Shown piece after piece: positions 1 to 6,433 of a stretch of DNA of 14,261 nucleotides; position 1 is the first letter of the stretch, and each line of letters begins with the position of its first letter. The translations under genes were made by a program, and so were the position numbers. The stretch is from Actinomycetota bacterium (GTDB lineage: Bacteria; Actinomycetota; Thermoleophilia; Gaiellales; Gaiellaceae): assembly GCA_005883365.1 (NCBI GenBank), contig VAXA01000272.1, forward strand, positions 1 to 14,261. Reading direction: 5' to 3'. The notes under the pieces are model-generated. The model saw nothing but the letters and a program-made list of their open reading frames with translations, was not told the DNA's origin and did no database searches.

Positions 1-509
1 TCTGGCCGGCGGCGCAGATCTCGGAGCTGCCGCAGGACGAGGGACGGGCCCTCGCGGTCGTCGACGGCGCAACCGAGAGGCAGGACGAGGCCGTGTACCT
101 CGAGGGCGTTCCGCTCGAAGAGGTCGCTGCGGGCGGGCTGCGCGCGAAGATCCGCTGCGGCGGGCAGCGCGTCCCCGGCGTCGACGAGCTCGCAGACTTC
201 ATCCGCGGCTGCCGCGCGCGGGGGCTCGTCTTCAAGGCGACGGCCGGCCTCCACCACGCGTACGCGACCGAGCCCGGCGAGCACGGCTTTCTCAACCTCC
301 TCGCGGCCGCCGTCTTCGGCGACGAGGAGGAGGCGTTGCGCGAGCGGCCGCCCGCCTTTGCGCTCGACACCGCCTCCTTCCGCTGGCGCGACAAGGAGGC
401 GCCGCCGGCCCGGCTCGCCGATGTGCGCGCCTCGCTCTTCCACTCGATCGGCACGTGCTCGTTCTTCGAGCCCGTGGAGGAGCTCGAGCAGCTGGGGATT
501 CTCGCTTGA
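1..509 (+). CDS. C-terminal part of a conserved hypothetical protein upstream of fahA (5' partial)
   Basis: The reading frame is open from base 3 to the TGA at 507-509 with no stop upstream, so the gene begins outside the window. About 168 residues are visible. I cannot assign a function. Visible features are the segment LRAKIRCGG, then VPGVDELADFIRGCRARGL, then FKATAGLHHAY (a Lys, a Thr and two adjacent His in a short Gly-containing loop), and a C-terminus ending GTCSFFEPVEELEQLGIL. Composition is that of a soluble protein, with no membrane segments. The stop codon overlaps the probable TTG start of the fumarylacetoacetase gene (TTGA, 506-509), so the two are likely translationally coupled. 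A role linked to homogentisate or fumarylacetoacetate metabolism is inferred from this coupling only. Coding status is very likely; function is unknown. Confidence 0.85.
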   Translation, partial: WPAAQISELPQDEGRALAVVDGATERQDEAVYLEGVPLEEVAAGGLRAKIRCGGQRVPGVDELADFIRGCRARGLVFKATAGLHHAYATEPGEHGFLNLLAAAVFGDEEEALRERPPAFALDTASFRWRDKEAPPARLADVRASLFHSIGTCSFFEPVEELEQLGILA

Positions 510-1558
510 CCGGGTTCGGTGCGCTCGCCGGCGGTGGCCTCGCCTGGTGTGAGGAGGGCGAGGTCGTCGACCTCTCCGGTCTCGGCGACGTCTTCGCCCG
601 GCCGACGCTGAACGAGCTCCTCGCCGCGGGCCGCTCCGCGTGGCAGGGGGCGATCGCGGCTGCACGCTCGCACGACGGGCCGCGTGTCCCGGAGCGCGAA
701 GCCCGCCTCCGCCTCCCGTTCGAAGTCGCGGACTACGTCGACTTCTACTCCTCGCTCGAGCACGCCACGAACCTCGGCCGCATGTTCCGCCCCGACCAGG
801 AGCCGCTCCTGCCGAACTGGCGCTGGCTTCCCGTCGCGTACCACGGGCGCGCCGGCAGCGTGGTCGTCAGCGAGACGGACGTCCTCCGGCCACGGGGCCA
901 GCGGAAGTCGCCGGACGAGGACGCGCCGACCTTCGGCCCGAGCCGCCGACTCGACTTCGAGCTCGAGCTCGGGTTCGTCGTCGGCGTCCCGACGCAGCTC
1001 GGCGAGCAAGTCCCGGTCGAGGCGTTCGCCGATCACGTCTTCGGCGTCGTACTCGTCAACGACTGGAGCGCGCGCGACATCCAGGCCTGGGAGTACGTGC
1101 CGCTCGGCCCCAATCTCGGCAAGTCGTTCCAGACCTCGATCTCGGCTTGGGTGACGCCGCTCGCTCTCCTCGAAGGCGCGTGCGTCGAGGCGCCGCCGCA
1201 GGAGCCGCCGCCGCTGCCGCATCTCGCCGGCGGGCGCGACTGGGGGCTCGACCTCGCGCTCGGGGTGGAGCTGAACGGCGAGACGGTCTCGACGGGAAAC
1301 GCGCGGACGCTCTACTGGACGCTCCCGCAGCAGCTCGCGCACGCGACGTCGAACGGCGCGCCGCTGCGGACGGGCGACCTGATGGCGTCGGGGACGATCT
1401 CCGGCTCCGAGCCAGGCTCGGAGGGATCGATGATCGAGCTCTTCCGCGGCGAGCGCTTTCTCGAGGACGGCGACGAGGTCGTTCTCCGCGGCCGCGCAGC
1501 CAACGGCGTCGAGCTGGGCGAAGTCCGCGGCCGCGTCCTGCCGTCGCACCCTGGCTAG
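506..1558 (+). CDS. fahA: Fumarylacetoacetase (fumarylacetoacetate hydrolase), compact form
   Basis: Hydrolyses 4-fumarylacetoacetate to fumarate and acetoacetate, the last step of tyrosine/homogentisate degradation in the cytoplasm. With the TTG start at 506 the protein is 350 aa. Family hallmarks align with human FAH: DYVDFYSSLEHATN at 76-89 (metal ligand Asp79, catalytic His86), PVAYHGRA at 109-116, FELELGF at 151-157 (metal ligands Glu152 and Glu154), VNDWSARDIQAWE at 184-196 (metal ligand Asp186), LGKSFQTS at 204-211 (Lys206), and GTISG at 296-300. By those anchors the N-terminal domain is about 45 residues shorter than in human FAH (419 aa) and the C-terminus about 15 shorter, while the catalytic domain is complete. 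An upstream in-frame GTG at 455 lies inside the preceding gene. I prefer 506 because it forms a TTGA stop/start overlap and gives a typical N-terminus (MTGFGAL). Confidence 0.93.
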   Translation: MTGFGALAGGGLAWCEEGEVVDLSGLGDVFARPTLNELLAAGRSAWQGAIAAARSHDGPRVPEREARLRLPFEVADYVDFYSSLEHATNLGRMFRPDQEPLLPNWRWLPVAYHGRAGSVVVSETDVLRPRGQRKSPDEDAPTFGPSRRLDFELELGFVVGVPTQLGEQVPVEAFADHVFGVVLVNDWSARDIQAWEYVPLGPNLGKSFQTSISAWVTPLALLEGACVEAPPQEPPPLPHLAGGRDWGLDLALGVELNGETVSTGNARTLYWTLPQQLAHATSNGAPLRTGDLMASGTISGSEPGSEGSMIELFRGERFLEDGDEVVLRGRAANGVELGEVRGRVLPSHPG

Positions 1559-1638
1559 GGTGGGCGAAACCGAACCGAGGCGCCTCCCGTTTGCCTGTGG
1601 TCTACCGACGGTGCACGGCTAAAGCGAAGGAGGCCGTC

Positions 1639-1920
1639 ATGGCAACTTGGGTATGGATCGTGATTGCGATCGGCGCGCTGCTCGTTCTCGGCTTGGTCGG
1701 GTTCGGGATGATGCGCGGCCGCGAGAAGGCGCAGCGGAGGGAAAAGGCGCAAGAGCTTCGTCAGGAAGCGCAAACCAGGCTTGAGCAAGCCGAGGAGCGC
1801 GAGCGGGTAGCCCGCGAGCAGCAGCAGCAGGCGCGCGATACGCGGAAGGTGGCAGCCGAGGTCGGCGCGCGTGCCGACCAGCTCGATCCGGATCGGGAAA
1901 TGCCCGACGACGACGAGTAG
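1639..1920 (+). CDS. Small membrane-anchored coiled-coil protein (hypothetical)
   Basis: A 93-aa protein starting at ATG 1639, preceded by a strong ribosome binding site (GAAGGAGG at about 1626-1633). The frame extends upstream into the fahA shadow, but the Shine-Dalgarno and the membrane segment right after this ATG fix the start. Residues 4-25 form one hydrophobic segment (WVWIVIAIGALLVLGLVGFG). Residues 27-85 are strongly charged and Gln/Glu/Arg-rich with no prolines or glycines, typical of a long helix or coiled coil. The tail is acidic (PDREMPDDDE). Such proteins are usually membrane-tethered helices of unknown function. It appears to be a one-gene unit, followed directly by a hairpin terminator. 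I recognise no named family. Confidence 0.85.
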   Translation: MATWVWIVIAIGALLVLGLVGFGMMRGREKAQRREKAQELRQEAQTRLEQAEERERVAREQQQQARDTRKVAAEVGARADQLDPDREMPDDDE

Positions 1921-1962
1921 GTCGGAGGCCGCCCTTGCGGTTCTCCCAATCGGCGTTCTGCG

Positions 1963-1989
1963 AAAAGCCCCGATTAGCAGGGCTTTTCT
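1963..1989. terminator. Hairpin terminator, potentially bidirectional
   Basis: AAAAGCCC (1963-1970) and GGGCTTTT (1980-1987) form a perfect 8-bp stem with a 9-nt loop. T-rich sequence on the plus strand and an equivalent U run on the minus strand fit intrinsic termination. It lies 43 nt after the stop of the small coiled-coil gene and before the ABC operon, separating the two transcription units. Confidence 0.8.
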
Positions 1990-2015
1990 CCGTTCGGGTG
2001 CGGCCGCCCGGCAAC

Positions 2016-2056
2016 TCTCACGCATCTCTCATCGCGTCTTCACGCGGGTCTTAGGG
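2016..2056 (+). promoter_or_regulatory. 11-bp periodic direct repeats upstream of the ABC transporter operon (candidate operator)
   Basis: Heptamers CTCACGC (2017), CTCATCG (2028), TTCACGC (2039) and CTTAGGG (2050) start exactly 11 bp apart, sharing a Y-T-Y-A core. Direct repeats at one helical turn are the usual target of OmpR/PhoB-type winged-helix regulators (established for the family). Their assignment here as an operator for the downstream permease gene (start 2132) is inference. The last repeat is degenerate. Confidence 0.35.
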
Positions 2057-2131
2057 CCCGGCGGTGTAGTTCGGCTCACGCTCGGTCGGCTCTTCTGGTC
2101 GCCCGGGCGTCCACTTCCGAGAGGAGACGCC

Positions 2132-3541
2132 GTGTACTTCACCTACATCCGCCGCGAGCTGCGACGCCGCCTCAAGCAGTCGCTCGTGATCGCCCTCGGG
2201 CTGGCGCTCGGGATCGCGCTCGTGATCACGGTCTCCTCCGCCTCTGCCGGTGTGAAGAACGCGCAGCGGCAGGTCCTGCACTCGCTCTACGGCGTCGGGA
2301 CGGACATGACCGTCACGAGGACCGCGACGCGCAGCCAGGTCGGCCCGCAGCGGCTCCGCGGCTTCGGCGGCGCGCCACCGGCCGGCGGGGCGAGACATAT
2401 CGCGCGCAGCGTGCTGCATCCGGAGCCCGGCTCCGCGACGCTGCCCGCGAGCGACGTCGCAAAGGTGAGCTCATTGTCGGGTGTCGCCGCTGCGAGCGGG
2501 GGCCTCGTACTCACCGACACGTCTTTCTCGGGCGTGATCCCTTCCGCTGGCGGTGGCTTCGGCGGCTCGGGCAGCTCGACGACGAAACCGTCCTTCTCGC
2601 TGAACTCGTTCACCGTTGACGGAGTCGAGATCGGTGCCGGCGCCGTCGGCCCGCTCACGCGTACGCAGGTGACCCGCGGCTCCTACTTCTCCGCAGCCGA
2701 CGCGTCCGCGTCCGTCGCGATCGTGTCGGCGACGTATGCCCACCAGCACGGATTGCAGGTCGGGTCGACGATCCATGTCGCCGGCAAGAAGTTGAAGGTG
2801 ATCGGAATCGCCAATGTCTCGAGCGGCGCGGCGGACGTTTACCTGCCGCTGGCGACGGCCCAGAAGCTTGCGGATCTGAAGGGGAAGATCACGACGGTCT
2901 TCGTCTCGGTCTCGAGCGCCTCGCACGTCTCGACCGTCGCAGCCGAAGTGAAGGCCGCGCTGCCCTCTGCAACGGTCTCGACCTCTGCCGATCTTGCCAA
3001 CGAGGTGAGCGGAGCGCTCTCGAGCGCCTCCACCCTCACGTCGAGCCTTGGTCGGTGGCTCTCGGTGGCGGCGCTCGCGGTCGCCTTCCTCGTCGCGGGC
3101 CTCCTCATGATGGCGACCGTCTCGCGGCGGGTGCGCGAATTCGGCACCCTCAAGGCGATCGGCTGGCGGACGCGGCGCATCGTCGCGCAGGTCGTCGGCG
3201 AAGGGCTCGCGCTGGGGCTCCTCGGCGGTCTCGTCGGGATCGCGGTCGGGATAGCAGCTGCCGTCGCCATCTCGGCCGTCGCTCCCTCACTCGGCGCGAC
3301 CGTCGGCTCGAGCTTCGCGACCGGCGGCGGCTTCGGGCCGCTCGTGGGCGGCAGGGTCGCCGGGTCGGGACCATTCGGCGGCGCGCGCACCGTGCTGGTC
3401 CACCTCACGGCTCCGCTGCAGGCGCACACGATCGCGATCGCGCTGGGGCTCGCCGTCGCCGGCGGGCTCGTGGCCGGCGCGTTCGGCGCCTGGCGGGCGG
3501 CGCGCCTCCGGCCGGCGGACGCATTGCGGAGCGTTGGCTGA
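2132..3541 (+). CDS. ABC transporter permease, FtsX/MacB-like family
   Basis: A 469-aa permease starting at GTG 2132 after GAGGAG (2121-2126). The frame is open further upstream, but that part reads through the terminator and repeat region and is not protein-like. One TM lies at about 16-38, followed by a large extracytoplasmic domain (about 40-305, MacB periplasmic-core type, with small Gly/Ser-rich stretches). Three more TMs lie at about 307-332, 355-385 and 432-456. Two family signatures are present: the cytoplasmic loop VREFGTLKAIGW after TM2, and the C-terminal WRAARLRPADALR. The loop between TM3 and TM4 is unusually Gly/Phe-rich (GGGFGPLVGG). With the ATPase 29 nt downstream it should form a type VII ABC complex that does mechanical or export work at the membrane. 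The substrate cannot be read from the sequence. Confidence 0.9.
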   Translation: MYFTYIRRELRRRLKQSLVIALGLALGIALVITVSSASAGVKNAQRQVLHSLYGVGTDMTVTRTATRSQVGPQRLRGFGGAPPAGGARHIARSVLHPEPGSATLPASDVAKVSSLSGVAAASGGLVLTDTSFSGVIPSAGGGFGGSGSSTTKPSFSLNSFTVDGVEIGAGAVGPLTRTQVTRGSYFSAADASASVAIVSATYAHQHGLQVGSTIHVAGKKLKVIGIANVSSGAADVYLPLATAQKLADLKGKITTVFVSVSSASHVSTVAAEVKAALPSATVSTSADLANEVSGALSSASTLTSSLGRWLSVAALAVAFLVAGLLMMATVSRRVREFGTLKAIGWRTRRIVAQVVGEGLALGLLGGLVGIAVGIAAAVAISAVAPSLGATVGSSFATGGGFGPLVGGRVAGSGPFGGARTVLVHLTAPLQAHTIAIALGLAVAGGLVAGAFGAWRAARLRPADALRSVG

Positions 3542-3570
3542 TCCATCCGAGATGAGATGAGAGGAGAGCG

Positions 3571-4299
3571 ATGTACGAGCTGATCGACGTGCGCAAGACG
3601 TTCAAGCGAGGCCCGACGGAGGTGCACGCTCTCGACGGCGTCGACCTGATGGTGGGCGAAGGCGAGTTCCTGGCCGTCCAGGGGCCGACAGGCCAGGGGA
3701 AGTCGACCCTGCTTCTCCTGCTCGGCGGCCTCGACCGGCCGACGTCGGGGCGGGTCCTCTTCGAGGGCCGGGACCTCGCGAAGCTTCAGGAGGCCGAGCT
3801 CGCACCGCTGCGCGCCTCGGCGTTCGGCTTCGTCTTCCAGACCTTCAACCTGATCCCGACGCTGACCGCTCAGGAGAACGTCGAGACCGCGCTCGTCGCC
3901 GCGCGCATTCCGGTGAGCGAGCGTCGCGCCTTCGCGCTCGAGGTGCTCGACGACCTCGGCATGGCCGACCGCGCCACACATCTACCGTCTGAGCTCTCGG
4001 GAGGCCAGCAGCAGCGTGTGGCGATCGCTCGCGCACTCGTCAAGCAGCCGCGCGTCCTCCTCGCAGACGAGCCGACCGGCAACCTCGACGAGCAGACGCG
4101 CGACGAGATCGTGGGACTGCTGGAGCAGCTCTGGCGGGATCGCGGGATCACGCTCGTGGTCGTCACGCACGACAGCGCGGTTGCGCGGCGTGCGCAACAG
4201 CGGGCAGTGATCGAGAACGGGCGCGTCAAGCTCCCGGAGGTGACCACACCGGCACCGCGCGGCCGTGTCGTACATCCGAGCGGCGTAAGCCGTCCGTAA
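3571..4299 (+). CDS. ABC transporter ATP-binding protein, MacB/LolD-like
   Basis: A 242-aa ATPase with ATG at 3571 after AGAGGAGAG. It powers the permease encoded just upstream (29 nt gap, one operon). All ATP-site elements are present in order: Walker A GPTGQGKST (38-46), Q-loop Gln90 in VFQTFNLIP, signature LSGGQQQR (142-149), Walker B VLLADEP (162-168, catalytic Glu167), D-loop NLD (171-173) and switch His200 in VVVTHD. The Q-loop context and signature are typical of the MacB/LolD subgroup, which partners four-TM permeases like its neighbour. The last ~25 residues (from PEVTTPAPRG) form a low-complexity tail beyond the usual domain end. Confidence 0.95.
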   Translation: MYELIDVRKTFKRGPTEVHALDGVDLMVGEGEFLAVQGPTGQGKSTLLLLLGGLDRPTSGRVLFEGRDLAKLQEAELAPLRASAFGFVFQTFNLIPTLTAQENVETALVAARIPVSERRAFALEVLDDLGMADRATHLPSELSGGQQQRVAIARALVKQPRVLLADEPTGNLDEQTRDEIVGLLEQLWRDRGITLVVVTHDSAVARRAQQRAVIENGRVKLPEVTTPAPRGRVVHPSGVSRP

Positions 4300-4378
4300 A
4301 TTCACATCAGCGCCCGCACACCGAATCCCGCCTTACGGCAATAGGCCCGGAGTTATGTCATCGGAAGAAGGAGGAGGA

Positions 4379-4804
4379 ATGCGGCGGCTTCTCGCACTTC
4401 CGCTGGTTGCGGCGGCAGCGCTGATTGCGGCCGGGGCCAGTAATGCCGGCAGAGAGCAGCAGGTGCTCACCTGTAGCGGCTACGGCACCCTCACCGTCAC
4501 TGTGACGACCACCAATAACGACCACTCGGTTGCTTGGGGTACGGGCAAGGTGTCGTCTCCCCGGCTCCTCGGGATCCCGGTCAGCTTCTCGGGCACGGCG
4601 ACGGATCTGACCACGGGCATCGTGCTGGACTCGTTCTTCCAGGCCAAAGGCCACGGGCACGGCATGCACCGTGCGCAGACGGTCACATGCTCGAGTCCGC
4701 CAGAGACGGGGACGGCAGCCGAACTCGGGGTTACCGGTGTCAACCCGACGGACATGATCGAATTCGACTTCTCGGCACAGGTCGTTATCAAGCCGCACCA
4801 CTGA
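4379..4804 (+). CDS. Small secreted protein with His cluster (hypothetical)
   Basis: A 141-aa protein. ATG 4379 is chosen over the in-frame ATG 4355 because AAGGAGG (4368-4374) sits just before it and the signal peptide then starts correctly: MRRLLALPLVAAAALIAAGA, with likely cleavage after SNA (residue 23). The mature part is small and beta-rich in appearance, with Thr/Val repeats (TLTVTVTTT). It has two cysteines (32 and 104) that could form a disulfide, and a His-rich loop HGHGMH (92-97) plus a C-terminal HH. Metal binding is possible but inferred. It follows the ABC operon by 79 nt and ends in its own terminator. Whether it is cotranscribed or handled by that transporter cannot be decided. 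I recognise no named family. Confidence 0.8.
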   Translation: MRRLLALPLVAAAALIAAGASNAGREQQVLTCSGYGTLTVTVTTTNNDHSVAWGTGKVSSPRLLGIPVSFSGTATDLTTGIVLDSFFQAKGHGHGMHRAQTVTCSSPPETGTAAELGVTGVNPTDMIEFDFSAQVVIKPHH

Positions 4805-4821
4805 GCTGTGTCAGACCTGCG

Positions 4822-4859
4822 GAAGCCCCGGGACGAGGCAAGACCACTCCCGGGGCTTC
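4822..4859 (+). terminator. Hairpin terminator after the small secreted protein gene
   Basis: GAAGCCCCGGGA (4822-4833) and TCCCGGGGCTTC (4848-4859) form a perfect 12-bp stem with a 14-nt loop, 17 nt after the stop codon. The downstream T content is weak (GCTCTGTGCTT), as is common in high-GC Actinomycetota. Confidence 0.75.
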
Positions 4860-5025
4860 GCTCTGTGCTTAGAGGGCACACGACACGACGCTCGGCCCGA
4901 CCCGCAGCAATAGCCGCCTCACGGATCGCGGTCGAGTTCGCGCAGCAACGTTTCGGCGGCCCAAAGTCGCTGCTGGAACCGCGCGGAAGGGCCGCCGGCC
5001 CGCGCAGGAGAGGGCCTTGCGGCAG

Positions 5026-5097
5026 TGGGCGCGGCTGGGATCGAACCAGCGACCCCTCGCGTGTGAAGCGAGTGCTCTCCCGCTGAGCTACGCGCCC
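5026..5097 (-). tRNA. tRNA-Val (anticodon CAC)
   Basis: Read on the minus strand. The acceptor arm GGGCGCG (5091-5097) pairs perfectly with CGCGCCC (5027-5033), with discriminator A at 5026. The D arm is GCTC/GAGC with loop AGCGGGA. The anticodon stem CTCGC/GCGAG has loop TTCACAC, giving anticodon CAC. The T arm is GCTGG-TTCGATC-CCAGC. It is 72 nt, and the genome does not encode CCA. A probable -10 (TACATT) lies about 12 nt upstream of the 5' end and is conserved in the truncated second copy. Confidence 0.96.
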
Positions 5098-5115
5098 TGA
5101 GCCGTTTAATGTAGC

Positions 5116-5176
5116 CAGAAAGGGCCTTGGGTCTAGACCGCTCGGGAGGATTGGCCCATCCGTTTGGCCCTTTCTG
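5116..5176. repeat. 11-bp inverted repeat just upstream of tRNA-Val
   Basis: CAGAAAGGGCC (5116-5126) and GGCCCTTTCTG (5166-5176) are perfect inverted copies separated by 39 nt that contain a 10-nt palindrome GGTCTAGACC (5130-5139). The array covers the region where the tRNA-Val promoter -35 would lie. It could be a regulatory or terminator structure, or a remnant of a mobile element end. Confidence 0.6.
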
Positions 5177-5602
5177 ACTTTCAACCCATACTAGCTCGAC
5201 GCGCTCCCGACCAACACGCCGCCCGTGTTCTCGATGTGCACCCTTAGCTGGTTCCCACCGGGCACCTCTCCCAGTTGTTCCGAAACCTGGATGTGCAGCC
5301 CCGGCTCGAGCGCGCGCCGCTGGGTCCGCCCGTTCTGAACGACAGCTGCGGCCTCGGAAATCGCCGGGAGGTGGCGCCGGTCAAAGGGCCAGGCACGTCG
5401 CCCCTGTGCGACCGGGCGTCGCTGGCTAGTCAACGCGCCGTCCCCTTCTTCCTGGCCTCACACGCAATAGGCGAGGATGCGCGGTCTCGTCTTCCCCTAG
5501 ACGAACGGCCGTGCCTAGTACGTCTGCACCGCCTTGCCGTGTGATGGCGGCGTAAAGCCTGCGCCAAACCTGGTACGCGATGAGCGTTACAAGCAAGAGT
5601 CA

Positions 5603-5644
5603 GGGCGGGCCTCGGGGAAGGGGGAAAACACCGCAGGCCCGCCC
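5603..5644. repeat. Hairpin with 10-bp GC-rich stem
   Basis: GGGCGGGCCT (5603-5612) pairs perfectly with AGGCCCGCCC (5635-5644) across a 22-nt loop that is purine-rich. There is no gene immediately upstream on either strand, so a terminator role is not obvious. It may be part of a structured RNA. Confidence 0.6.
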
Positions 5645-5700
5645 CAACGTGAGGGTACGCCCAGGGTGGGACGCCGCCTCGCCTATCTTGGCCCTTCCCC

Positions 5701-5748
5701 CCTAGCGAACTAGGCCAGCGGCGACAGATGCTCCCTGTCCATTTGTCG
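5701..5748. repeat. Two adjacent small hairpins
   Basis: CCTAG-CGAA-CTAGG (5701-5714) is a 5-bp stem with a 4-nt loop. CGACAGATG (5722-5730) pairs with CATTTGTCG (5740-5748) over nine positions, one a G-T pair, with a 9-nt loop. They sit 57 nt beyond the larger hairpin and just before the truncated tRNA copy. Confidence 0.45.
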
Positions 5749-5794
5749 TAGCCATGCGCTTTCGCTGGTAGCCGTTGGTCAGGATTGGCGCCTG

Positions 5795-5857
5795 CCTCGC
5801 GTGTGAAGCGAGTGCTCTGTCGCTGAGCTACGCGCTCGGGACGCGTTTACTGTAGCC
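5795..5857 (-). pseudogene. Truncated tRNA-Val(CAC) copy: 5' half plus promoter leader
   Basis: Bases 5795-5834 match 5055-5094 of the intact tRNA-Val at 38 of 40 positions. Similarity then continues with a 1-nt indel through the upstream leader, including GTAGCC and the TACA-T -10 motif, to 5857. The D arm and anticodon arm (loop TTCACAC) are present. However, the D loop has lost the invariant GG (AGCGGGA has become AGCGACA), and the variable loop, T arm and 3' acceptor strand are missing. It cannot fold as a tRNA. It lies in the same orientation as the intact gene, 740 bp away. Confidence 0.85.
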
Positions 5858-5879
5858 GGGGCGGCCGGCTCTAAAACTC

Positions 5880-5905
5880 TGTAACGCTCGGGGCCGCTTC
5901 CGACA
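5880..5905 (+). promoter_or_regulatory. Candidate ECF-type promoter of the first sigma factor gene
   Basis: TGTAAC (5880-5885) contains the AAC core typical of ECF -35 elements. It is followed after 15 nt by CGAC (5901-5904), resembling ECF -10 elements. The ATG at 5915 would give an almost leaderless message. Autoregulation by the encoded sigma factor is inferred. Motifs this short can arise by chance. Confidence 0.35.
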
Positions 5906-5914
5906 GATGGGGTC

Positions 5915-6433
5915 ATGACACCCGACACCGATCGCCGTCCAGCCGAGGAGCGCTTCCGCGAGGTCTTCGCACACCTCGGCGCCGTCACGGCCTACACCCG
6001 GCGACGCGGCTCGCGCGACGCGGACGGGATCGCGGCCGAGGCGATGAGCATCGCCTGGCGGCGGCTCGCCGACCTGCCGCGCGACGACCCGCTGCCGTGG
6101 CTCTACGCGACCGCCCGCAACCTGCTGCTGGCGGAGCGGCGCGCCGCCGGCCGGAACGCCGCGGCCGGGGCGTCCGAGCCGTCCGTCCCCGCACCTGAGC
6201 TGCACGAGCTCGACCCGCAGCTCGACCGCGCGCTCCGCTCGCTCTGTCACGCCGACCGCGAGGCACTCCTGCTCGTCGCCTGGGAAGACCTGGCGCCGGC
6301 TCAGGCGGCCCGAGCACTCGGCCTCAACCCAACCGCATTCCGCGTCCGCCTGTTGCGGGCGCGTCGGCGGCTCCGTGCTGCGCTCGACGAGGAGCGCCGA
6401 CCGGCACCGCTCGTCCAGATGGAGGGAACATGA
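5915..6433 (+). CDS. ECF-like RNA polymerase sigma factor
   Basis: A 172-aa protein from ATG 5915 that directs RNA polymerase to a specific promoter set. Region sigma-2 spans about 13-78, with the helix DADGIAAEAMSIAWRR (35-50, matching the family's D-A-E-D-L-x-Q-E-x-F-x-x-A-W-R pattern, though divergent) and PWLYATARNLLLAERR. Sigma-4 spans about 101-157: LDRALRSLCHADREALLLVAWEDLAPAQAARALGLNP (helix-turn-helix) then VRLLRARRRLRAAL. The linker is short (NAAAGASEPSVPAPEL). Its stop overlaps the start of the next gene by 4 nt (ATGA, 6430-6433), the normal arrangement for a sigma/anti-sigma pair. The Shine-Dalgarno is weak (GATGGGG). Confidence 0.9.
   Translation: MTPDTDRRPAEERFREVFAHLGAVTAYTRRRGSRDADGIAAEAMSIAWRRLADLPRDDPLPWLYATARNLLLAERRAAGRNAAAGASEPSVPAPELHELDPQLDRALRSLCHADREALLLVAWEDLAPAQAARALGLNPTAFRVRLLRARRRLRAALDEERRPAPLVQMEGT

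Larger units (their letters stand above)
5098..5914. other. Long intergenic region without a convincing gene
   Basis: About 800 bp between tRNA-Val and the first sigma factor gene. The longest candidate is a minus-strand frame at 5191-5433 (80 codons from TTG, ending GGVLVGSASS). It has moderately GC-rich third positions, but no recognisable family and a stop only 8 codons upstream of the start, so it may be a gene remnant. The rest holds hairpins (5603-5644, 5701-5714, 5722-5748) and a truncated tRNA-Val copy. No integrase, transposase or rRNA is visible. Confidence 0.5.

Noticed and set aside
640..1638. Long plus-strand frame leading into the small coiled-coil gene
   Set aside because: It is a shadow of fahA: Arg/Ala-rich low-complexity translation, and only the part from ATG 1639 has a Shine-Dalgarno and protein-like features.
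2839..3981. 380-codon minus-strand open frame across the permease and ATPase genes
   Set aside because: Opposite-strand shadow typical of high-GC coding DNA. The plus strand carries complete ABC motifs here.
4480..5184. Minus-strand frame of 234 codons running through tRNA-Val
   Set aside because: It contains the familiar spurious translation of a tRNA gene (GRVAQRESTRFTREGSLVRSQP) and crosses a terminator.
5191..5433. 80-codon minus-strand frame as a genuine gene
   Set aside because: TTG start, no family match I can recall, and a stop shortly upstream. Kept only as a possible remnant in the intergenic description.
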